This document shows positions 38,165 through 46,998 of a stretch of 64,000 nucleotides of DNA, in pieces. Origin of the DNA: Exiguobacterium aurantiacum (GTDB lineage: Bacteria; Bacillota; Bacilli; Exiguobacteriales; Exiguobacteriaceae); the NCBI RefSeq assembly GCF_001766415.1, contig NZ_MKXO01000001.1:744001-808000 (forward strand), given 5' to 3'. Positions within the stretch are counted from its first letter, which is position 1; each line of letters starts with the position of its first letter. Both the position numbers and the translations under genes were made by a program. The notes under the pieces are model-generated. The model was given only the letters and a program-made list of their open reading frames with translations, was not told the DNA's origin and made no database searches.

Positions 38165-39520
38165 TCACTGTGCGTCCTTGAACCGCTCGAGCGCCCTTGC
38201 ACGCGCCGCCTTATGATCGACGATCGGTTCGATATAACCGTCCCGATCTGACGGGTCCGGGAAATGGATCGCTTTCCTGTCAACGTCAGCCAACTCGGTT
38301 ACATATTTGCGGATAAACGTCCCGTCCGCGTCGAACTTCTCCGACTGGATCGTCGGATTAAAGATCCGGAAATACGGCACGGCGTCCGTTCCGACCGAAG
38401 CGGCCCATTGCCATCCGCCGATGTTCGAGGCGGCCTCGTAGTCGATCAACTTCCGTTCGAAGTAGCGCTCGCCTTTGCGCCAGTCGATCAACAGATGTTT
38501 CGTCAAAAACGAAGCGACGATCATCCGGAGCCGGTTGTGCATCCAGCCGGTCTCGTTCAATTGACGCATCGCCGCGTCGACGATCGGATACCCGGTCTCG
38601 CCACGGCACCATTTCTCAAACTGGTCGTCATTGTCTTCCCAGTCGAGATGTTTATATTTGTCGTTGAACGGCCGGTCTTTCAGTCCCGGGAACTGGACCA
38701 TGATCATATAGTAGAACTCGCGCCACAATAGCTCATCGTAATACGTGTCACGTCCTGTTGACTGCCGCGCCTCGAGGACGGCTGCTGCGACCGTACGAAT
38801 CGACAACACACCGGTCCGTAAATACGGTGACAGCCGGCTCGTCCCGGCGATCGCCGGGATGTCACGGTCTTCAGCGTAACTCGTCACCCGGTGTTCCACA
38901 AAATCGCGTAACCGTTTCATAGCCGCTTCCTCTCCGAGCGCTTTCCACGAACGTTCACACCGGTCAAACTGCTGTTTCAATTCATCAGGTAGTTCATGTT
39001 GCTTCGTCGTGAGCTGTTTCAATCGAGCGACGTCGACGTCGTACGGTTGTGGCGGCGTCTCGGCGTACACCGCTTTTTTGAATGGCGTGTACACTTTATA
39101 CGGAGTACCGTCTTTTTTCGTGAACGCGTTCGGGGCGAATAAATGACGGTCGAGTAAACGGATGACTAACACGTCTCCCCCCAGCGCTTCGATGACCGCA
39201 TCGTCGCGTTGTTTGAACGGCTCGACATACTCAGCGTTAAAATAAAGCGCGTCGAGTCGTCCGAGCTGCTCGACAAACGCTTCCGCTGAGTCGGCAACAA
39301 TGGTGCGCAGCCCGATCTCTTGATCAGCGAGCTCCTGCATGAACTGCTTCATTGTTGCGAAAAAATAATCGTGTCTCGTCTCGAACGGCTCGCAGTATTT
39401 CGGATTGAGCCAAAAGACGAACTCGATGTCATCGTCATCGGTGGCGTCTTTCAAGACCCGGTGTAACATATGATTGTCACTTAATCGAAAATCTGACCGG
39501 AACCAACATACTCGTCTCAT
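38165..39520 (-). CDS. phr: Class I deoxyribodipyrimidine photolyase
   Basis: Light-driven repair of UV pyrimidine dimers with FAD. 451 residues: N-terminal antenna Rossmann domain (VCWFRSDFRLSDNHML) and C-terminal FAD domain with GETGYPIVDAAMRQLNETGW, MHNRLRMIVASFLTKHLLIDW and GGWQWAASVGTDA. The ATG at 39520 follows GGGAGTGGGAAAG. No Bacillus counterpart occurs between ctaA and pycA, so it is an insertion into a conserved block, single-gene and with its own terminators. Confidence 0.95.
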   Translation of the reverse strand: MRRVCWFRSDFRLSDNHMLHRVLKDATDDDDIEFVFWLNPKYCEPFETRHDYFFATMKQFMQELADQEIGLRTIVADSAEAFVEQLGRLDALYFNAEYVEPFKQRDDAVIEALGGDVLVIRLLDRHLFAPNAFTKKDGTPYKVYTPFKKAVYAETPPQPYDVDVARLKQLTTKQHELPDELKQQFDRCERSWKALGEEAAMKRLRDFVEHRVTSYAEDRDIPAIAGTSRLSPYLRTGVLSIRTVAAAVLEARQSTGRDTYYDELLWREFYYMIMVQFPGLKDRPFNDKYKHLDWEDNDDQFEKWCRGETGYPIVDAAMRQLNETGWMHNRLRMIVASFLTKHLLIDWRKGERYFERKLIDYEAASNIGGWQWAASVGTDAVPYFRIFNPTIQSEKFDADGTFIRKYVTELADVDRKAIHFPDPSDRDGYIEPIVDHKAARARALERFKDAQ

Positions 39521-39544
39521 CTTTCCCACTCCCTATCTAAAAAA

Positions 39545-39567
39545 GAAGCATAGCTTGGCTATGCTTC
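39545..39567 (-). terminator. Intrinsic terminator after pyc
   Basis: Perfect 10-bp stem GAAGCATAGC/GCTATGCTTC followed by TTTTTTAGA on the minus strand, ahead of phr. Confidence 0.88.
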
Positions 39568-39573
39568 TTTTGA

Positions 39574-42500
39574 TTATACAAATTCAATCAACAAGTCGTC
39601 ACTTTGGATTGTGTCGCCTTCTTTAATATGGATCGCTTTAATCTCACCGTCTTGTGCGGCTTGGATCGTCGTCTCCATCTTCATCGCCTCAGTGACGAGA
39701 AGTTGTTCCCCACGATGGACCCGGCTTCCTGGTTCGACGAGTACTTTCAAGACCGAACCTGGCATCGAGGCCCCGACTTGTTTCGAATTCGAGCGTTCCA
39801 CTTTCGGTCGGCTCGTCGTCGCCGACTTCACGTTGACGTCTTTAATCTCGATTTCACGTGGTACGCCGTTCATCTCATACGAGACGAGGCGGATCCCGTC
39901 TTCGTTCGCAGCGCTCACTTGAACGAGCTTAATGATGAGCGTCTTCCCTGTCTCGATTTCGACTTGAATCGTCTCGCCGACGTTCAATCCATAGAAGAAC
40001 GTCAACGTGTCAAGCACCGAGACGTCACCGTACGTGTTCGTATGGGTCACGTAGTCCTCGAACACTTTCGGATAAAGCGCGTTCGCGAGCAGTTCAAAGT
40101 CCGTCACCGGACGTTCGAGCTTCTCAAATAACTTCGTTTGAGCCGCTTCAAAGTCGTACGGCTTGATCAGTTTACCCGGACGGACCTCGAGCGGTGTCTC
40201 ACCTTTGAGAATCGCTTGTTGGACGTCTTTCGGGAACCCTCCTGGAGGTGACCCGAGCTCACCGCGCATCATCTCGACGACCGAGTCTGGGAAATCAAGT
40301 TGATTTCCTCGTTCGATGACGTCCTGTTCGCTCAAGTTATGTTGGACCATGAAGAGTGCCATGTCCCCTACGACTTTAGACGACGGGGTCACTTTGACGA
40401 TATCGCCGAACAACATGTTGACGCGGGCGTACATCGACTTCACTTCACTCCAGCGGTCACCGAGACCGACCGCTTTCGCTTGTTGCTGCAAGTTCGAATA
40501 CTGTCCGCCCGGCATCTCATGCTCATACACCGATGGATTCGATGCACGCATGTCACTTTCGAACGGTTCATAGTTATGACGCACGTCTTGCCAGTAGTCA
40601 CTGATGACTTCGTAGTGCTTCGCATCGATCTTCGGCTGGCGTTCGTGATGGTCGAGTGCGTAAATCAAACTTCCACCTGAAGGCTGCGACGTCATACCCG
40701 ACATCGAGCTCGCTGCGACGTCGACGATATCGACGCCCGCATCAGTCGCCCGTGCGTAAGTGAAGATCCCATTCCCCGAAGCGTCGTGCGTGTGCAAATG
40801 AATCGGCAAGTCGACGGCGTCTTTCAGTGCCGACACGAGCGCATACGCCGATTCAGGTTTTAAGAGGCCAGCCATATCTTTGATCGCAAGAATATGAGCC
40901 CCGCTCGCTTCGAGCTGCTTGGCGAGATCGACGTAGTACGGCAAGTGATACTTCGGACGGTTTCCGTCATACAAGTCACCGGTGTAACAGATTGCCGCTT
41001 CTGCGACTTTCCCTGTCGGCAGCGTCGCGTCGATCGCGAGTTTAATCGATTCGATGTTGTTCAAGCTGTCGAAGATACGGAAGATGTCGACGCCGGCATA
41101 AGCCGCCTCGTGGACGAACTTCTCGATGACGTTGTCGGCATAGTTTTTATACCCGACGGCGTTGGCACCGCGAAGGAGCATTTGAATCAAGACGTTCGGC
41201 ATTTTCTCACGAAGGCGCATGAGACGTACCCACGGGTCTTCCGAGAGGAAACGGTAGGCGACGTCAAACGTTGCCCCGCCCCACGCCTCGACCGAGAACA
41301 GTTCTGGCATGAGTTTACTCGTCGGCTCGGCGATATTCAAGATGTCTTGCGTCCGCATCCGTGTCGCGAGGAGCGACTGGTGGGCGTCTCGCATCGTCGT
41401 ATCCGTCAAGAGCAGCTCTGGTTGACGTTTGATCCAGTCAGCCAAACCGTCTGGACCGAGTTCTGTCAGGATTTGTTTCGTCCCCGGCTTCGCTTCGGCC
41501 GGAAGGTTTTGCGGAATCCGGACCGAGCGGCTGATCGGCTTATCTTTCAAGCCGACACCCGGGAATCCGTTGACGGTGACGTCCCCGATATAGTTGAGGA
41601 GTTTCGTCCCCCGGTCTTTCCGTTTCGGGAAGACGAACAGTTCGGGTGTATCATCGATGAACGACGTACTATAGTCCCCGCTAATAAAGTTTTGGTGCTT
41701 CATGACGTTGATCAAAAACGGAATGTTCGTCTTGATGCCGCGAATCCGGAACTCGTTCAAGTTACGGACCATCTTCGCTGCCGCTTGTTCGAACGTCATC
41801 CCATGCGTCGACAGCTTGACGAGGAGCGAGTCGTAGTACGGCGAGATTTCAGACCCGACATAGGCGTTCCCGCCGTCGAGACGAACCCCAAAACCGCCTG
41901 GCGAACGATACGCCATGATTTTCCCTGTGTCCGGCATGAAGTTGTTAGCCGGGTCTTCCGACGTGACACGGGATTGGATCGCATAGCCGAGCAGTTTGAT
42001 ATCTTCTTGCTTCGGCATGTGAATCACGTCACCGTGAAGCGACTCGCCTTGGGCGATCATGAGCTGTGTTTGGACGATATCGAACCCGGTAACCATCTCA
42101 GTGATCGTATGTTCGACTTGGATCCGTGGGTTGACCTCGATGAAGTAGAACGACTCATCCTCAGTGACGAGGAACTCGACCGTCCCTGCGTTCACATAGC
42201 CGACGTGACGCATCACTTGAACCGCCGCGTCACAGATTGCTTGACGAGACGCCTCCGACAACGTCACACACGGTGCGACTTCGACGACTTTCTGGTGACG
42301 ACGTTGAACCGAGCAGTCACGCTCAAACAAATGGATGATGTTCCCGTGATCATCCCCGAGAATTTGCACCTCGATATGCTTCGGACGTTCAACTAATTTT
42401 TCTATGTACACTTCGTCTGAGCCGAACGCTTGCTTCGCCTCTGACTTGGCACGTTCAATCAAATCTTTCATCTCGGCCTCGGTCCGGATGACGCGCATAC

Positions 42501-43008
42501 CTCGTCCGCCGCCGCCCATTGAGGCTTTGACCATGAGCGGGAAACCATGCACGTTCGCAAAGTCGAGCGCGTCTTCGTACGAAGTCAATGGACCGTTCGA
42601 GCCTGGAATGACCGGTAGCCCGGCTGCGATCGCGTTTTGACGAGCCCGAACTTTATCTCCGAACGCGTGCAGGTGCGATTCGTCCGGTCCGACGAAGATG
42701 ATACCTTCTTCGCGGCAACGACGAGCTAGTTCAATGTTTTCCGATAAGAAACCGTAACCCGGGTGAATCGCGTCACTCCCCGATTGCTTCGCGATTCGAA
42801 TGACGTCTTCGATGTCGAGATAGGCGTCGATCGGTTTCTTGTTGAGACCGATCAAATACGCTTCATCGGCTTTAAAACGATGTAACGATCCACTATCCTC
42901 TTGCGAATAGATGGCGACAGTACGCATTCCTAATTCTGAGGCTGCCCTAAATACACGAATGGCAATCTCTCCACGGTTGGCTACAAGCAATTTGCTAATT
43001 GATTTCAA
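39574..43008 (-). CDS. pyc: Pyruvate carboxylase
   Basis: Biotin enzyme making oxaloacetate from pyruvate, the main anaplerotic route. About 1144 residues, full length: biotin carboxylase (about 1-450, with GGGGRGMRV and EVNPRIQVEHTITE), carboxyltransferase (about 520-800, TTMRDAHQSLLATRMR and the metal-binding HTHD), tetramerisation domain, and the biotin domain ending with EAMKMET. The start is set at TTG 43008 after GGGGGGATTTAGG; five upstream codons to 43023 remain possible. Followed by its own terminator. Confidence 0.97.
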   Translation of the reverse strand: MKSISKLLVANRGEIAIRVFRAASELGMRTVAIYSQEDSGSLHRFKADEAYLIGLNKKPIDAYLDIEDVIRIAKQSGSDAIHPGYGFLSENIELARRCREEGIIFVGPDESHLHAFGDKVRARQNAIAAGLPVIPGSNGPLTSYEDALDFANVHGFPLMVKASMGGGGRGMRVIRTEAEMKDLIERAKSEAKQAFGSDEVYIEKLVERPKHIEVQILGDDHGNIIHLFERDCSVQRRHQKVVEVAPCVTLSEASRQAICDAAVQVMRHVGYVNAGTVEFLVTEDESFYFIEVNPRIQVEHTITEMVTGFDIVQTQLMIAQGESLHGDVIHMPKQEDIKLLGYAIQSRVTSEDPANNFMPDTGKIMAYRSPGGFGVRLDGGNAYVGSEISPYYDSLLVKLSTHGMTFEQAAAKMVRNLNEFRIRGIKTNIPFLINVMKHQNFISGDYSTSFIDDTPELFVFPKRKDRGTKLLNYIGDVTVNGFPGVGLKDKPISRSVRIPQNLPAEAKPGTKQILTELGPDGLADWIKRQPELLLTDTTMRDAHQSLLATRMRTQDILNIAEPTSKLMPELFSVEAWGGATFDVAYRFLSEDPWVRLMRLREKMPNVLIQMLLRGANAVGYKNYADNVIEKFVHEAAYAGVDIFRIFDSLNNIESIKLAIDATLPTGKVAEAAICYTGDLYDGNRPKYHLPYYVDLAKQLEASGAHILAIKDMAGLLKPESAYALVSALKDAVDLPIHLHTHDASGNGIFTYARATDAGVDIVDVAASSMSGMTSQPSGGSLIYALDHHERQPKIDAKHYEVISDYWQDVRHNYEPFESDMRASNPSVYEHEMPGGQYSNLQQQAKAVGLGDRWSEVKSMYARVNMLFGDIVKVTPSSKVVGDMALFMVQHNLSEQDVIERGNQLDFPDSVVEMMRGELGSPPGGFPKDVQQAILKGETPLEVRPGKLIKPYDFEAAQTKLFEKLERPVTDFELLANALYPKVFEDYVTHTNTYGDVSVLDTLTFFYGLNVGETIQVEIETGKTLIIKLVQVSAANEDGIRLVSYEMNGVPREIEIKDVNVKSATTSRPKVERSNSKQVGASMPGSVLKVLVEPGSRVHRGEQLLVTEAMKMETTIQAAQDGEIKAIHIKEGDTIQSDDLLIEFV

Positions 43009-43049
43009 CCTAAATCCCCCCATTTTGGAAATCGTTTACATATACATCT

Positions 43050-44285
43050 TTACCTTACTACATGTAGTGATGCATTTTGAACGTTTTCTTCTGATTTTTC
43101 GCGAATTTCCGCGCGGCGTGTCGCCTCTCGGTGACGGTTACGCATCGAGATACTGCTGAGCACACCGAGAATTCCCATCGTCATGATCAGCGACGTGCCG
43201 CCGTAACTGACGAGTGGAAGCGTCACACCCGTACCCGGGAACCAGCCCGACATTGCCCCGATATTGATTCCGGTTTGGACCATGATTTGCGCGGCAATCC
43301 CGAACGAGACGAACATCGCAAAATGGCTGTCGGTATGGTTGGCGATATTTACTGCCCGGAACGCGATGAAAAAGAGCAACACCAAGACGACGAGGACGCC
43401 GATAAAGCCAAGTTCTTCGGCGATGATCGACATGATATAGTCCGTCTCCGGCTCCGGCAAATAGCCATACTTTTGATAACTATTCCCAAGTCCGACGCCG
43501 GTCAATCCCCCATGCACGATCGAGATGATCGACATGAGAAGTTGGTGCCCGTAGCCTTCTGGGTCCATGAATGGATTGAAGACGACGTTAATCCGACTAA
43601 CTTGGTTATCTGTGAAAACAAACGTATACATAGTATAAACAAAACCAATTCCAGCAATAATCACCGGGATGATGATGCGAAGCGGGGCCCCGGCAGCTAA
43701 CCACATCATGAACATAATTACCCCTAAGACGAACAATCCGCCATGGTCAGGCTGTCCATTTATGACGAAGGCATACGGGAAAAAGTAGAACAAACCCGGG
43801 ATGATGAAGAAAGCCCCGATTTGGGCGCGTAGCTTTTTCCGTTCGATCGCCGCACGGCCGATTCGGCCCGGCCATCCTGTCAGTTCACGATTCCATAATT
43901 GATGGTAGTAGTTAGCGAGCAATAAAATTAACACAAACTTGGCGATCTCGATTGGTTGGATCGTGAGACCGCCGATGATGAGCCAAGCCCGGGCACCGTT
44001 CAGCGGAGGCATCGCCCAAGTGACAAACAGTAGAATGACCGAGAGCGCATACAGGCTTCGCAACACGTTCTTTTTGCGGAAGTTTTCATACCGGAACATC
44101 GTCGCGATCAAATAGACGACAATCCCGAACCCTGCATAGAACAGTTGCCGATAAAACAAGCCGCTGTTCGCGTAATCCCCACGATTCCAAACACTGGCGC
44201 TGTAAATCATGATCGAGCTGATCCCAACGAGCAAGAGCACCGCAATGAACAGTGAGAAATCAAAGTACCGAAACCGAGTTTTCAT
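43050..44285 (-). CDS. ftsW: FtsW/SEDS lipid II polymerase
   Basis: SEDS glycosyltransferase that polymerises septal glycan with the cognate PBP2B. 411 residues, ten hydrophobic segments; motifs NGARAWLIIGGLTIQPIEIAK and PETDYIMSIIAEELGFIGV, and GTGVTLPLVSYGG near the C-terminus. By place (next to pyc, as in Bacillus) it is FtsW rather than RodA. No ftsW or spoVE gene lies in the dcw cluster of this window, so this copy probably serves division. Confidence 0.93.
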   Translation of the reverse strand: MKTRFRYFDFSLFIAVLLLVGISSIMIYSASVWNRGDYANSGLFYRQLFYAGFGIVVYLIATMFRYENFRKKNVLRSLYALSVILLFVTWAMPPLNGARAWLIIGGLTIQPIEIAKFVLILLLANYYHQLWNRELTGWPGRIGRAAIERKKLRAQIGAFFIIPGLFYFFPYAFVINGQPDHGGLFVLGVIMFMMWLAAGAPLRIIIPVIIAGIGFVYTMYTFVFTDNQVSRINVVFNPFMDPEGYGHQLLMSIISIVHGGLTGVGLGNSYQKYGYLPEPETDYIMSIIAEELGFIGVLVVLVLLFFIAFRAVNIANHTDSHFAMFVSFGIAAQIMVQTGINIGAMSGWFPGTGVTLPLVSYGGTSLIMTMGILGVLSSISMRNRHREATRRAEIREKSEENVQNASLHVVR

Positions 44286-44331
44286 GTTTTCACTTCCTTA
44301 TGTACAGCAATCCGCAACCCGTTATAAAAAA

Positions 44332-44366
44332 ATACTCAAACAGCGCCGCCTGCACAGTTTGAGTAT
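44332..44366 (-). terminator. Terminator after ylaN
   Basis: 10-bp stem ATACTCAAAC/GTTTGAGTAT with seven U on the minus strand, between the ylaN stop and ftsW. ftsW would then need a promoter within 44286-44331 or read-through. Confidence 0.82.
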
Positions 44367-44371
44367 AAGGT

Positions 44372-44650
44372 TCATAATTCTGAAGCTTCCGCGAGCGCGG
44401 ATAACTTTTGTTCCAATGAATCGATCAGTTGCTTGCCTTCGACATCTGAAATAAGTCCAAGCCGGACCGCAAAATCGATTTGGCGCGACAGACCGAACAT
44501 ATGTGTATCAAGTACCTCTTCATAAAGCGGGCACTTCGGCATTTTCAAGTTTTCTAATTGTACCTCAATCAAGCAACGGATTTTTTCAGCATCTGCTTCA
44601 AGCAAGTGAAGCGCCTGTTCCCGTTGGACTGCAGCCAAATTTGTCGCCAC
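44372..44650 (-). CDS. ylaN: YlaN (UPF0358), iron/Fur-linked protein
   Basis: 92 residues; family core [32 protein letters not shown] with conserved Cys-Pro. B. subtilis YlaN is essential in rich medium unless iron is supplied, and work on the family ties it to Fur and Fe(II) handling. The start is GTG at 44650 after GGAGGGG; upstream in-frame ATG at 44689 lies in a palindrome and has no ribosome site. Confidence 0.93.
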   Translation of the reverse strand: MATNLAAVQREQALHLLEADAEKIRCLIEVQLENLKMPKCPLYEEVLDTHMFGLSRQIDFAVRLGLISDVEGKQLIDSLEQKLSALAEASEL

Positions 44651-44822
44651 TACGACCCCTCCTCCGTACAATGACAGACTGTTTGTCATAACTCAACTGT
44701 ACATTATATTTCATCATAATTCAATGAACAGTCTAGATTCAAAGCGTGTTTCTCGCAGTTTTCCTTTTTGCACGGAAGAGCTGTATAATATACATTGTAT
44801 CGCTAGTTAAGGGGGAGTATCA

Positions 44823-45290
44823 ATGATTTTTCCGTTAGATGGAGCGGTCCGTCACGCGCTGACGATTGACCCGACCGTATGGATTTTTGACGAACGTAAA
44901 CGCAAAGTCGACGAACTCGACCAAGCCGTCGAGAATGACTCAGACGCCTACTATGCCAAAATGGGGAAGGCATGGGACGACGGATTGACACTAGGGACGC
45001 GCGTCGACCACAATAAGCCGATGTCACGGGCCGACAAAGACGCTGCGCTTCGTGACTCGTTCGCGATGCCGTTCGCACCATTTCTCCAAAACGCCGAGCC
45101 GCTCAATACGGCGACGCACGTCAGCTTTTATGGGGAGACGGTATTGACGATCCCGCTCGCCGAAGTCGGTTCGATTTATCTTCAGTTTTCACAAGATGGA
45201 AAAGTGTTGGCTGACGGACCGGTCTATGCACTCTACAACAACCAAATCATCCGTCAGGTCGACCATATCGTCGTCCGAACGGATGGCTGA
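44823..45290 (+). CDS. YlaL-position protein of unknown function
   Basis: 155 residues, soluble and acidic, with no signal or membrane segment. Sequence alone was not recognised; position between ylaN and ylaK (phoH) matches B. subtilis ylaL. AAGGGGGAGTATCA precedes the ATG and a TATAAT box lies upstream near 44789, with a poor -35 match. A paired-hairpin element follows the stop directly. Confidence 0.75.
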   Translation: MIFPLDGAVRHALTIDPTVWIFDERKRKVDELDQAVENDSDAYYAKMGKAWDDGLTLGTRVDHNKPMSRADKDAALRDSFAMPFAPFLQNAEPLNTATHVSFYGETVLTIPLAEVGSIYLQFSQDGKVLADGPVYALYNNQIIRQVDHIVVRTDG

Positions 45291-45362
45291 TGGGAAGGCG
45301 CTCGCCGTCTCAGGCTGTTGACGAACGAGGTCGCTATAAGCGATCTCGTTCGTCTTTTTTTT
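45291..45362 (+). repeat. Paired-hairpin terminator element, copy 1
   Basis: Directly after the ylaL-like stop. A small GGCG-CT-CGCC hairpin (45297-45306) is followed by the conserved CAGGCTGTTGACGAAC, then a 15-bp stem (45320-45334 with 45340-45354; one G-U pair) and a run of eight U. The base pair that is C-G in copies 2 and 3 is G-C here (GAACGA/TCGTTC), a compensatory change. Confidence 0.8.
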
Positions 45363-45425
45363 GGACTTTTTACTTCACAAAGTGTAACATGTGTGATATC
45401 GAAATATACTCTATGCAGAAAGGTC

Positions 45426-46637
45426 GTGACGCTTACGATACCTTTATGGAAAAAGAACTTGATCATCGTTTGGATCGGCAGCTTCTTGACGGCCGCCTCG
45501 ATGAGCCTCGTCTTGCCGTTCCTGCCCTTATTTATCGAAGAGCTCGGCGTGACCAACCCTGACCACGTCGTCACCTGGTCCGCCGTCGCTTTCGGCGCCA
45601 CTTTCCTCGTGGCCGCCATTGTCTCCCCGCTTTGGGGCCGACTCGCTGACCAGAAAGGGCGCAAGCTCATGTTGATTCGGGCGAGCCTCGGAATGGCCGT
45701 CGTCATGTTCTTGATCGGCTTCGTGCAAGACGTTTATCAACTCGTCGGTTTACGACTCATCATGGGTGCCGTCTCGGGATTCATCTCGGCCGGCATCACT
45801 CTCGTCATCTCACAGACACCAAAAGAGAAAAGCGGCTGGGCGCTCGGCACGTTGTCGACCGGTGGTATCACCGGCGGACTCCTCGGTCCATTGATCGGCG
45901 GACTGCTCGCAGACTGGATTGGGCTTCGACCCGTTTTTCTCTTTACCGGTAGCGCACTCTTCGTCACGTTTTTAATCACACTCCTGTTCGTGAAAGAAGA
46001 TTTCGTCCCGGTGGCGCGCGAGCGACTTGATTCGACAAAGTCGATCATCGCCTCGCTCCGTCATCCCCAACTCATCTTCAGCTTGTTTTTGACGACGTTT
46101 TTAATTCAGTTTTCAACGCAGTCAATCGGGCCACTGTTGACACTGTACGTCCGTGAACTGAATCCGTACACGACTTCCCTCGCGTTCATCGCGGGAATCG
46201 TCGCTTCAGCGCCGGGGGTGGCCGCCCTCCTGTCCGCACAACATCTCGGACGGCTGTCAGACCGCCACGGGCCGGAACGGATTTTGTTTTGGGCGCTCAT
46301 CATTTATACCGCGTTCTTGATTCCTCAGGCGTTCGTGACGTCGACGACACAGCTCGTCATGTTGCGCTTCGGCCTTGGTTTCGCGACCGCGGCACTCATG
46401 CCGTCTGTGCAGTCACTGCTAAGGAAACATACACCGAGTCACGCGACCGGACGCATTTTTTCTTACAATCAGTCGGCCCAGTTCATGGGCAACCTGCTCG
46501 GACCGTTGTTCGGATCCCAAATCGTCGCCCACTTCGGATTCTCTGCGCTCTTCATCGTGACCGGTTTGATCATGTTGACGAACGCGTTTCTTGAGAAAGC
46601 GAACGTGCAAGTTTTGCTCCACCCAAACACAAAATAG
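45426..46637 (+). CDS. MFS multidrug-type efflux transporter
   Basis: About 403 residues with twelve hydrophobic segments. The A motif GRLADQKGRKLML (after helix 2) and GAVSGFISAGITLVISQTPKEKSG (helix 5, motif C-like in GGITGGLLGPLIGG) indicate a drug:H+ antiporter of the 12-helix family. The start is uncertain: GTG at 45426 follows AGAAAGG too closely; the longer frame to 45318 begins in the repeat element and is rejected. No Bacillus counterpart stands between ylaL and ylaK. Substrate unknown. Confidence 0.85.
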   Translation: MTLTIPLWKKNLIIVWIGSFLTAASMSLVLPFLPLFIEELGVTNPDHVVTWSAVAFGATFLVAAIVSPLWGRLADQKGRKLMLIRASLGMAVVMFLIGFVQDVYQLVGLRLIMGAVSGFISAGITLVISQTPKEKSGWALGTLSTGGITGGLLGPLIGGLLADWIGLRPVFLFTGSALFVTFLITLLFVKEDFVPVARERLDSTKSIIASLRHPQLIFSLFLTTFLIQFSTQSIGPLLTLYVRELNPYTTSLAFIAGIVASAPGVAALLSAQHLGRLSDRHGPERILFWALIIYTAFLIPQAFVTSTTQLVMLRFGLGFATAALMPSVQSLLRKHTPSHATGRIFSYNQSAQFMGNLLGPLFGSQIVAHFGFSALFIVTGLIMLTNAFLEKANVQVLLHPNTK

Positions 46638-46740
46638 ACGTCGAGCTTACGCTCGGCGTCTCAGGCTGTTGACGAACCAGGTCGCTAATAGCGATCTGGT
46701 TCGTCTTTTTTATGTCCGAAGACCTCGAAGTGAACTGCGC
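46638..46740 (+). repeat. Paired-hairpin terminator element, copy 2
   Basis: Directly after the MFS stop. The first stem AGACGTCGAGC/GCTCGGCGTCT (46636-46661, overlapping the stop codon) is followed by CAGGCTGTTGACGAACCA and a 15-bp stem (46671-46685 with 46691-46705), then six U. Sequence shared with copy 3 continues past the U run (ATGTCCGAAGACCTCGA, 46712-46728). Confidence 0.85.
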
Positions 46741-46949
46741 GATATAAATCGGGCTTTTTCTTTCGACTGTCGGGGCCTCAGAAAAAGACAAATGGTCGCC
46801 AGATGGCGACCGTTTGCGTTGCTCGTCCGATGGCGCCCCGACTCTTGCAGGACAGCAATCCGACGGAGACCCAGCAGCGACGCAAGTCGCGATGCAGCTC
46901 CGGGATTGCCTGCAGTAAGCGTGGGCGCCGGAAGACGAGCAATATTGTT
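46741..46949. repeat. Highly structured segment with 124-bp imperfect palindrome
   Basis: Central part of the 361-bp gap between the convergent MFS and phoH genes. It contains a perfect hairpin GGTCGCC-AGAT-GGCGACC (46794-46811) and an imperfect palindrome 46819-46942 whose ends are TTGCTCGTC/GACGAGCAA and whose centre is GCGAC-GCAA-GTCGC (46877-46890). GTCGGGG (about 46769) can also pair with CCCCGAC (about 46836). No open frame of note. It may be a non-coding RNA, a decayed mobile element or both. Confidence 0.6.
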
Positions 46950-46998
46950 CATGTTGGTCAACAAGCTGAGACGTCGAGCGTACGCTCAGCGTCTATTT
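46950..46998 (-). repeat. Paired-hairpin element, degenerate copy 4
   Basis: On the minus strand, directly after the phoH stop: the first stem AGACGCTGAGC/GCTCGACGTCT (46969-46994) closely resembles that of copy 2 and is followed by CAGCTTGTTGACCAAC, against CAGGCTGTTGACGAAC in the intact copies. The second stem is no longer complementary and lacks a U run. Confidence 0.6.

Noticed and set aside
40894-42396. 500-codon open frame on the plus strand inside pyc
   Set aside because: It is antisense to the carboxylase domains, has Arg/Asp/Val-heavy composition typical of reverse-frame shadows in this codon usage, no ribosome site and no recognisable domain.
45318-45425. 36-codon N-terminal extension of the MFS gene
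   Set aside because: It would start within the repeat element and read through its U run, and translates to a sequence unlike any transporter N-terminus.
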